NCBI GenBank assembly: GCA_022448645.1
Contig: JAKVBZ010000101.1
Span: forward strand, 1 to 15,870
Length of the DNA: 15,870 nt
DNA from: Pirellulaceae bacterium
Lineage (GTDB): Bacteria > Planctomycetota > Planctomycetia > Pirellulales > Pirellulaceae
Reading direction: 5' to 3'
Under the pieces are notes generated by a model. It saw only the letters and a program-made list of their open reading frames with translations, was not told where the DNA came from and ran no database searches. A program made the translations under genes and the position numbers. The stretch's first letter is position 1. Each line of letters opens with the position of its first letter. Shown one piece after another: positions 6,783 through 14,400 of the stretch.

Positions 6783-7622
6783 GTGAGGAAAATCAAGCAG
6801 GCTCTTAAGCTCTACACCAATTACTTTCTGTGGCGGCGCACGCCCATCCTTGTCTATTCGATGGAGCGAACCGGCTCAATTGCCGTTTTTAGCTCGCTGG
6901 AATCCCACAAGTTGTTCGTGATTGGATCCCATTACCTGGATCCCAAGAAACTCGCGACACAACCTTTTCCAGGGTCAGCGCGCTGGGCAAGCAAATACCT
7001 CATCCGCAAACGAAAACCGGTCAAGATCATCACTCTCGTACGTCGCCCCCTTGAGAATATGCTCTCCACGTTTGCCCGAACCGATTACGGAGACAAGGCA
7101 GTCCACTTGGGTGAAAGTACACCCCAGGAAGAACCGTGTCCCGACCAATTGTCAGAGGATTTCCGTCGAAACTATCTGGAAACCGATCGCTACCTGAGAC
7201 CCCTCGAATGGTTTACCAGTGAGTTTCAATCGGCTCTGGGTATCAACATCTACGAACACTCCTTCGACAAACAGAACGGTTACTGTCGTTTGCAGGAGAA
7301 GCCCTACGATGTGTTGATCATGAGGACCGAATTGCCAGACCAGCAAAAGGCACAACTTATTGCAGACTTTGTCGGCATTCCTTCAGTCGAAATGATCGAT
7401 CCCGCGGTAGCGCCTGTTAATCGCGGTCGTCTTCCGGCAGGCAAACCGGGCGACAAAACCCACTACGCTGCAAAGTACAAGGCACTCAAACAGAACCTCG
7501 TCATCCCCCAGGCCTATTTAGAGGCCATTGTCGACTCGCCTCATGTACAACATTTCTTCACTCAAGAAGAGCGGGATGAAATGCACGCGAAATTCTGTGG
7601 AGAAGTCGCCCAGGATCCATAA
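6783..7622 (+). CDS. Sulfotransferase-like protein, putative capsular polysaccharide synthesis (NKWYS-like) family
   Basis: A 279-residue protein with the two PAPS-binding signatures of sulfotransferases in recognisable form. A P-loop-like 5'-phosphosulfate loop is at residues 24-40 (VYSMERTGSIAVFSSLE), and a 3'-phosphate-binding segment follows at 82-97 (IITLVRRPLENMLSTF), where R87 and S95 have the eight-residue spacing typical of the family. The middle (LEWFTSEFQSALGINIYEHSF, then an NGY turn and a YDVLIMRTE strand) resembles the Pfam group of putative capsular polysaccharide synthesis proteins. The expected role is transfer of sulfate from PAPS to a glycan hydroxyl or amine; the acceptor is unknown. 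The start is GTG 6783, preceded by G-rich GGTGGGCAG, 47 bases after the sulfurylase stop and probably on the same transcript. There is no signal peptide; it would act in the cytoplasm. Length is normal for a minimal sulfotransferase. Confidence 0.82.
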   Translation: MRKIKQALKLYTNYFLWRRTPILVYSMERTGSIAVFSSLESHKLFVIGSHYLDPKKLATQPFPGSARWASKYLIRKRKPVKIITLVRRPLENMLSTFARTDYGDKAVHLGESTPQEEPCPDQLSEDFRRNYLETDRYLRPLEWFTSEFQSALGINIYEHSFDKQNGYCRLQEKPYDVLIMRTELPDQQKAQLIADFVGIPSVEMIDPAVAPVNRGRLPAGKPGDKTHYAAKYKALKQNLVIPQAYLEAIVDSPHVQHFFTQEERDEMHAKFCGEVAQDP

Positions 7623-8118
7623 GCTTCGGCCAAGCATGGTATTTCGCTTTTTCTTCTGGCCACTTGGTTTGACAATCGCGCCGCATGTCGATTTGTGAGA
7701 GGTCATTCGAGAGCATAGGATCTAAGGAAATACCTCGTCCTTCTGAAATCTCCAGGAAGTTATTTTCTGAACCGTTGTCGGTTGTGCTTTTCTAAGTTAT
7801 TGGATGTACGGATCAGCCCCGCCCCTATGAACTTAACAAACCACTGGTTTGCACTCCTTGTGCACGAAATTACAGTCCGTGAAACCTCGACCTGCAAATC
7901 TCTGGAAGGCCAGATTTTTTCCCAGAAAACCGCGGTGAAGATCGAGTCCGCCCGTGGTATAAAGAAAAAGCGAGTACGGCCCGAGGCTTCCATGCACTGC
8001 AAGTCCATACCGCCGTTGCTTTTCAGATCCAATCTGCGCCCAGCTCACTTACTTTGCCAACCATTTCTCCACACGATAAAATGGCCTGGTGCTACTGATT
8101 CTCGAATCGGATTAACTG
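7623..8118. other. Non-coding gap between sulfotransferase-like and GH123-like genes
   Basis: No gene is supportable in these 496 bases; the one longer frame (7782-8144) overlaps the next gene and has no domain pattern. Immediately after the stop there is a weak GCTT/AAGC hairpin (7624-7636) followed by a T-rich stretch near 7649, a possible terminator. A promoter is proposed at 8054-8082. Confidence 0.55.
8054..8082 (+). promoter_or_regulatory. Sigma70-like promoter for the GH123-like/PQQ gene
   Basis: TTGCCA (8054-8059) and TAAAAT (8077-8082) each match the consensus at five of six positions and are separated by exactly 17 bases. Transcription would start near 8089, giving a leader of about 30 bases to the ATG at 8119. 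No Shine-Dalgarno is visible before that ATG. Confidence 0.58.
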
Positions 8119-10980
8119 ATGACGTCTCAAAGAACTGTATGTGACCGGTGGATTAAATGGGGGATCTGTTTATCCACCTTGCTGCTGACCGGTCTGCTTG
8201 ATGGGGCACTAGTCCCCGTGTACGGCGCACCGCCGGTGATGACCATCACGCGCGACCCCGACAAATATCCCGATCCGTTTATTTTGTACGCCAAGGGACT
8301 GTTTGAGCCGGTGTATCCCTCGACGGTGCCGACCCCTCCCGAGAGCATCTCCAAGGTCGAGGTGACCGCCTCACGGGGCGAGCTAGCCTCGGCGACGTTT
8401 AGCATCTACGCCTTTGAGAACTACGATCGGGTCCGGCTTGACGCCTCAGAGCTATCAAACGAACAACACACAGTTCTCTCTTCCAACATCGACTTGCGGG
8501 TGGTTTACGTCTGGCAGGTGCCGCACTGGCAGCGTTCCGGATTGCGGAAAGGGCTTAAACAGATCCGGCTGACTCCCGAGATGCTCCTGAAGGACAACCG
8601 TGTCAAGTTGAAGCAGATTCAGGCGGACATGAAAGAAGGCATCTATCCCTCGCTGCTCGCCCACGATCACGTGCTGGCCGACGTCCACAGCAACCAGTCG
8701 ACGCAATTCTGGCTGCGGATCAAAGTGCCCCCGGCCACTCCGCCAGGCGATTACCGGGGTCACATTCGCATTCGCTTCTCGCCGGAGCTGATGCACGAAC
8801 TACCAGTCCGTCTTAGAGTACTACCGATCGTGCTGGAAGAGCCCGGTGACAAGCACTACATCATGAGTTACCGGCAGAAGCTGGGGTCGGGAAATGCTTA
8901 CGACACGATCGACCAACAACAGATACGAGCCCAACTGAAAGACATCAAAGAAGCCGGCTTTAATGGTACGACGATCTACGACCACTCGAGCCTGGAGGCG
9001 ATCAAGCGGGCCTATCGGCTTCGCACCGAGGCGGGGCTGGCCGAACATACGATACTCGTTGGAGCGCGTAAATATTTCGCTCGGCATCCTGATCAGATGG
9101 ATGAGTTGGTCGAATCGATGCGGGGCTTTTGTCAGGAGGCGAACATACCCAATCCTTACTACTTTACGATCGACGAACCGCCACGCAGTGGACCCAAACA
9201 TGATGAACTGGTCAAAACGTCCAAGGCGGTGCGCAGGGCTGGCGGAAAAACATTCACTTACTTTTACCACGCCACAAAGGAAATTACCGACTGGCTGGAT
9301 GCCGGCGCGATGACTTCTTATTCCTATAATTTCCCGATGCTGAGGGTACGCGACTTGTTTCACGAACAGAACAAGCCCGTTTACTACTATTACCAGATCG
9401 GGCACCCCGCGCCAGTCATTAACCGGATGCTCGCCGGATTCTTCCTGATCACAAGCGGCTACGACGGGATCGTACCGTTTTGCTACCAGGATCGTCGCCC
9501 GCGCGAAAAGATTTATGATCCCACAAGTACCTCCTCCGCATACAACCAAGTCGTCTATCCAGCGCGTGAGGGAGTAATCTCGACACTCCAATGGGAGGCG
9601 ACGCGCGCGGGGATCGATGACGTTCGCTATTGGGATCGAGCCGTCGAGGCGTTGGAACGACTGAGCGATTCTGCGTCCACAGCACAACGTCCGACCCTGG
9701 AACGGCTGCGTCAGCGAATCGACGTCCGACTGAGCAGGTATGGGTTCGAGAACCCCTTTTGGGCCGCGAGCACGTACTGGGACGATCATGCCTTCCCCCA
9801 ACGCGACAATGCAATTCCCGACTCGCGTTTCAGAGATGACCGGACTTACCTGGCAGACCTGGCAGTGACGCTCAACGCAATGCAGGGGCAGTCTATACAG
9901 CCCCAGCCAGATAGCCGACCCGTCATCCGTCGACCTCACCAGGTCTGGAGCCATCAGTTGGAGACGGCCAGTGCAGCATCGTCCGCGCCCATCGTGCTGC
10001 CCAATGGAGACCTGGCATATACCGCCGGAACTGTGCTTTACGGTGTCGATCCGACCGGGCAACAGCGATGGGAACTCGACCTGGATAAGCAACACGTGTC
10101 CCCACCAGTCAGCGACGCCCAGGGCCAACTTTACCTGCTCGTCGGCCCCCCGGCGGAGTTGGTTTCGATCGATGGGGCTGGCGAAATTCGCTGGCGGGTC
10201 AAGCTCGGCGGCCGTAGGCCCGCCGGCGATCTGACTGTGGCGAACAACACAGTGATCGTTGCCGAGGGACAGACGAAATCTGCGAGCGCCTGGTCGTCGG
10301 ACGGCAACCGTCTCTGGCGGTGGCGTGCGATTAATGATGAACCGGTCAAGCATGTGACGGTGGGTCCCGCCGGAATCACGTATGCCACCACCATTCAGAA
10401 GGTGTTTGCTATACGAAACGGCGAGACATTGTGGGAAGTGCCTTTCGCCAAGGGAGGCACGCCCGCTGTGGATGCGGCCAGTAACCTTTATGTCCCTGTG
10501 ACCAACCGCTTCGTCTCCTACTTGCCCAACAATTCCGCCTATGTTGCGCCTCTAAGGCGATGGGAAAACGGGTCCTTTGCCTATTTCCGGCAATCCAATC
10601 AACCGATCATCAGCAGTTATGGCATCGTTCTGGTTGGTACCTGCGATGGACTCATGGGAGCCTACAGCACTCTGGACGGCAGTCGCCTGTGGGCCTACCG
10701 CTGTGCCCACGAAATCCGGCAACCGGTGGTTCTGCTGGACGGCAAGGCAGTTTACTTTGTCACGGATGGCGGCAGTCTCGTCGCCGTCGACTTTGAAGGG
10801 AACACGCTGTGGGAACAGGAATTCCCGGGCCACCAACTGAAAGGTCCGGCAGTGGACCACCACGGACGACTTTATGTTGCACTGGACGACGGCAGTCTGA
10901 TCTGCATGGCGGAGGTCGATGGCGAGACAATCACCAAATCCAAGAAACTGCCAACCAACGGCACAACAACCGACGACTGA
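8119..10980 (+). CDS. Secreted GH123/DUF4091-like TIM-barrel protein with C-terminal PQQ-like beta-propeller
   Basis: A 953-residue exported protein. Residues 1-36 are a signal peptide (WIKWGICLSTLLLTGLL core, cleavage near VYG/APP). Residues about 40-245 form a beta-sandwich-like region with RGELASATFSIYAFE and PGDYRGHIRIRF, as found before the barrel in DUF4091 proteins. Residues about 250-560 look like a TIM barrel of the GH123/DUF4091 group: YYFTIDEPP carries the adjacent D352-E353 pair that family members use for substrate-assisted hydrolysis of N-acetylhexosamine glycans, and LQWEATRAGIDDVRYWDRAVEAL (from 490) is the typical closing helix. Residues about 607-935 are a PQQ-like/BamB-like propeller with repeated blades such as LYGVDPTGQQRWELDL, LVSIDGAGEIRWRVKL and LVAVDFEGNTLWEQEF, probably for binding rather than PQQ catalysis. 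It could degrade or sense an amino-sugar glycan outside the cytoplasm; substrate is unproven. It appears monocistronic with its own promoter. Confidence 0.9.
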   Translation: MTSQRTVCDRWIKWGICLSTLLLTGLLDGALVPVYGAPPVMTITRDPDKYPDPFILYAKGLFEPVYPSTVPTPPESISKVEVTASRGELASATFSIYAFENYDRVRLDASELSNEQHTVLSSNIDLRVVYVWQVPHWQRSGLRKGLKQIRLTPEMLLKDNRVKLKQIQADMKEGIYPSLLAHDHVLADVHSNQSTQFWLRIKVPPATPPGDYRGHIRIRFSPELMHELPVRLRVLPIVLEEPGDKHYIMSYRQKLGSGNAYDTIDQQQIRAQLKDIKEAGFNGTTIYDHSSLEAIKRAYRLRTEAGLAEHTILVGARKYFARHPDQMDELVESMRGFCQEANIPNPYYFTIDEPPRSGPKHDELVKTSKAVRRAGGKTFTYFYHATKEITDWLDAGAMTSYSYNFPMLRVRDLFHEQNKPVYYYYQIGHPAPVINRMLAGFFLITSGYDGIVPFCYQDRRPREKIYDPTSTSSAYNQVVYPAREGVISTLQWEATRAGIDDVRYWDRAVEALERLSDSASTAQRPTLERLRQRIDVRLSRYGFENPFWAASTYWDDHAFPQRDNAIPDSRFRDDRTYLADLAVTLNAMQGQSIQPQPDSRPVIRRPHQVWSHQLETASAASSAPIVLPNGDLAYTAGTVLYGVDPTGQQRWELDLDKQHVSPPVSDAQGQLYLLVGPPAELVSIDGAGEIRWRVKLGGRRPAGDLTVANNTVIVAEGQTKSASAWSSDGNRLWRWRAINDEPVKHVTVGPAGITYATTIQKVFAIRNGETLWEVPFAKGGTPAVDAASNLYVPVTNRFVSYLPNNSAYVAPLRRWENGSFAYFRQSNQPIISSYGIVLVGTCDGLMGAYSTLDGSRLWAYRCAHEIRQPVVLLDGKAVYFVTDGGSLVAVDFEGNTLWEQEFPGHQLKGPAVDHHGRLYVALDDGSLICMAEVDGETITKSKKLPTNGTTTDD

Positions 10981-11104
10981 TCGCTGTCGTACTTCCACCA
11001 GAAATAGAAGAACCAAATCAGCACCTGGCAACAGGCGTGTGCGCTACACCATGCGGTCCAGTGTCACTCGACTGACCCCATCTCTGGCGACTTCTCTCAC
11101 TGCC

Positions 11105-11120
11105 TGAAAAGTGCTTTTCA
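11105..11120. repeat. Palindrome TGAAAAGTGCTTTTCA
   Basis: Seven-base perfect arms (TGAAAAG and CTTTTCA) flank a TG centre. It lies about 125 bases after the stop of the GH123-like gene and 176 bases upstream of the next promoter candidate. It resembles an operator or a small stem; no T tract follows it. Confidence 0.35.
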
Positions 11121-11280
11121 CGAGCAGAGATGCTTCGATTGACCAAGGTTGCTATCTCCTGATGATCACACTCCTGCGACTGGTCCCACCACGAATCTCT
11201 TCCTCGACCACCCCCGCCAGAATGTTTCCAGAAACAGGTCAACCACTATTTCAAATGTCAAACCAGACTCTACACTTTGC

Positions 11281-11309
11281 TTGATTTACCTCACACCATC
11301 TGGTACAAC
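11281..11309 (+). promoter_or_regulatory. Extended -10 promoter candidate for the large surface protein
   Basis: TTGATT (11281-11286) and TACAAC (11304-11309) are 17 bases apart, each four of six to consensus, and the -10 is preceded by TGG, the extended -10 element. The implied leader is about 185 bases and includes the 18-base tandem duplication. Confidence 0.4.
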
Positions 11310-11347
11310 GGAACGTGTCTTCGCTTTGTTAGCGGTTTGAATGCTTG

Positions 11348-11383
11348 CAAATTGCTGAACCAAGCCAAATTGCTGAACCAAGC
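11348..11383. repeat. Perfect 18-base tandem duplication
   Basis: CAAATTGCTGAACCAAGC occurs twice head to tail without mismatch (11348-11365 and 11366-11383) in the untranslated leader of the gene at 11500. The GCTTG at 11343-11347 can pair with the CAAGC end of either copy, giving alternative hairpins. Confidence 0.8.
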
Positions 11384-11499
11384 GACAGGGGCTGCTTAAC
11401 AGAACGTTGGGACGTTATTTTTCGCGCCCAGCGTGACAGCATCGGTTGAAGGTAATCACCGGTGCGTTGTTGTTCGCAAACTTGCGAGGGCAGATCGCG

Positions 11500-14400
11500 G
11501 TGACTCAACAGCCCCGATACGGAAAACGATCTCTTGCCTCTTTCCGCGCGCGTTCGCTCCGCGTCGAACAGCTCGAATGTCGTTATTTGCTCGATAGTGG
11601 TGGCATCGCACTGACTGACGATCACTTCGACCTGCCACAAAATGGTCCCCAGGTGGTACTGGACGTGTTGGCCAACGACCAGTTCGAGGAGACTTACGAG
11701 GGACAACGACTCATCACCTCTGTCAGCTACGGTAGCGAAGGAGGTCGCATCGAGATTGGCGGCAACGGGCAACACACCCTCTACACGCCCCCGGCTGATT
11801 TCTTTGGGACCGAATCGTTTGTGTACGCGGTCGATAGCGAGTTCACCGCCCAGGTATTCGTGAAGATTCAGGCACCGCTGGCATTCGATCACTATGAGAT
11901 TCCACCCGATGGCGTTACGCGTCAACTCGACGTGCTCGCCAACGATCCCTTTTGGTCAAATTATGAAGGCCCGCGCCGCATCACCTCTGTCAGCGTGGGT
12001 AGCGCCGGAGGAACTGTCCAGATCGGGTCTGATGCGCAAACCATTCAGTACACTCCTCCGGAGGAAGCATACACCCGAGAAACGTTTATCTATGTGGTCG
12101 ACGACCTCTATCCGGCCCAGGTTGCAATTGAGATTCCGGTAACACTCAAGGGCGATCAATACGAACTGGTGCAATACGACCCGCCCACGACGTTAAATGT
12201 CCTGGCCAACGATCCTTTTTGGCCTGGCTACCGTGGTGCACGGAAAATCACCCACGTTACCGAGAGCCAACTCGGTACGACTCTGGAAATCTCTACCGAC
12301 GGAAAATCGATCCTCTACAAGCAGGAAGACGGTTTCTCCCCGGGACGTTGGGACTCGTTTCGCTATGTTGTTGACGGCATTTATGAGGCAAACGTTTCGC
12401 TCGTCCTGCACCGGCCTGTGCAAGATGATTTCTTTGAACTTGACGAAAACAGCTATCACTTTCCCTACAACGTTACGACGAACGATACTTACCGTGATTT
12501 GGACAATCGTGAATACGACATCATTGACCGTGTCACTTCGGTGACCCAACCTGAAAGCGGAGGATTGGTCACCATCTCTGCCGACGGTCACGATATCGTC
12601 TACACTCCGCCGGCCGGGTTCACCGGTAGCGACACCTTTGTTTATGTGGCCGATGGCACCCATGAGGCAACCGTTCGTGTTCAGGTAACACGCCCAGTGC
12701 GCGATGACTACTTGTATGGGGAAATTTTCCAGGACACCCCAGACAATGTGGTCGACGTGCTCAAAAACGACTTCCTTGGCAATGGGTACGATGGCCCCCA
12801 ACTGATTACCGAAGTTGGCCCTACCGAGAATGGGGGCGTGGTAACGATCATCGACGATGGCAAAGCCATTCTCTATACGCCCACTCCCGGTTACACCGGG
12901 CAGGACCACTTCAGCTACACTGTCGATGGCACGCTCGAAGCGGACGCCACGGTCAATATACAAGCGTTGGCACAACATGATTCGGTCACATTTTGTCCCA
13001 ATCCTGCGCACATTGCATACCCGATTGATGTCCTGGAAAATGACCACTTTGACCAGGGATACCTTGGTCCGGGTGTCATTACCAGCGTGGAGTTAATCAG
13101 TGGGAGTGGACAAGCATCGGTCACGGGTGGCTCTATGCTGATGTTCACACCAGCAGCAGCCGGTTCCCACTCGCTTCGTTACACGGTGGATGGGCAATAC
13201 GAAACAACGGTATCGGTCTGGATACGTGAACACCTCGACCCCGACCAGATGGTAGTGGATCAGAACTCACCGGCCCAATCGCTAGACCCGCTGGTGAACG
13301 ACTTCGATCCTGACATGTACTATGTGCAATGCAAGAGCCAAGACTATCCTGGTGCCCGCCTGATTACCGGCGTCACGCAATCAGAGCATGGCGGTATCGT
13401 CACCGTCGACGCCGACGGCTTTCAAGTCCATTACACACCACCGGCCGACTTTGTTGGCTCGGACAGTTTCACCTACACCGTCGATGACTTCATGACCGAG
13501 ACGGTTAACGTGGAAGTGATTCGCCGTGTCCGCGACGATCAGTTCCGCGTCGATGCCGAAGATGGCCCCCAGGTGCTTGCGGTACTGGTGAATGACCTGT
13601 TTGGTGCGGATTATACGGGCACCGGTCAGATTACCGACATCACTCTACCTTCGTCTGGAGGAACCGTAACCATCGCCCACGATGGCCAGTCGATTGTTTA
13701 TGCGCCACCTGTCAATTTCGTCGGAACCGACACATTTACCTACGTCGTTGATGGGGCACTCAAGGCAGAAGTGAACATCGTGGTTGACGCAACACGGGAC
13801 GATCAACTTCCAACCTTTGAAAGTTTTGATGCCTATCACCAGTTCCTCGTCGACGATGCATTAGTTCGGTACGAACATCTCTTTGGCACAACTGCTTGGG
13901 TCCCGGGCCCATACTACCGTATGGAAATGATTCTTGGGGGACAGGGAGCGGCCCCCGCCTCCAACCGCAGTCATTCTGAGACCAATGTGCAGGTTGCAGG
14001 CGTTGACGAAGGAGATATCGTTGAGTTTGATTCCGACTACTTGTACATGCTCGCCGACAACGAGGTGGTCATTGTCGACGCCTGGCCCGCAGAGGAACTT
14101 GAGGTTGCATCTCGGGTCGCCCTCGAAGGGCGCCTGGTTGTCGAGTATCTCCACGGCGACCGGTTGACCGTGATTGCCGAGGTGGGGGGTGGATTTAACT
14201 ACCCAACCTGGGACGACGGCGATAATTGGGTAAGTGACCGTTTTTGGCCACCCATTACCGAACCAGTCCCTTCATCAACCATCGTCACAGTCATTGACGT
14301 CAGCAACCGCACAGATCCGAGGATCGTACAAACAACCTCTATGGAAGGTCGATATGTCGATTCCCGCGGGGTGGGTGACTCTGTGTATCTGTTAGTCAGC

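Larger units (their letters stand above)
10981..11499. other. Non-coding gap and leader of the large surface protein
   Basis: No gene is supportable in these 519 bases. The gap contains a 16-base palindrome (11105-11120), a promoter candidate (11281-11309), a perfect 18-base tandem duplication (11348-11383) and a small inverted repeat AACGT/ACGTT (11403-11416). The frame of the downstream gene is closed by a TGA at 11434-11436. Confidence 0.55.

Noticed and set aside
7624..7668. Long-armed terminator CCAAG...CTTGG after the sulfotransferase-like gene
   Set aside because: The stem needs a two-base bulge and a loop of about 20 bases, so it is too weak to list as its own feature.
7782..8144. 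120-codon + strand frame before the GH123-like gene
   Set aside because: It overlaps the signal peptide region of the real gene, covers the proposed promoter, and has no recognisable features.
8821..10353. Long open frame on the - strand (about 510 codons)
   Set aside because: It lies entirely inside the GH123-like/PQQ gene, its translation shows no domain pattern, and the + strand frame has clear motifs throughout.
12193..13047. 284-codon open frame on the - strand
   Set aside because: It is a shadow of the repeated Ig-like region; its apparent internal repetition (VDDI, VVD-like runs) simply mirrors the repeats on the + strand.
11608..13797. CRISPR-like or satellite repeat array
   Set aside because: The periodicity of about 270 bases is protein-level: repeats share amino-acid patterns but not near-identical DNA, and the frame is open throughout.
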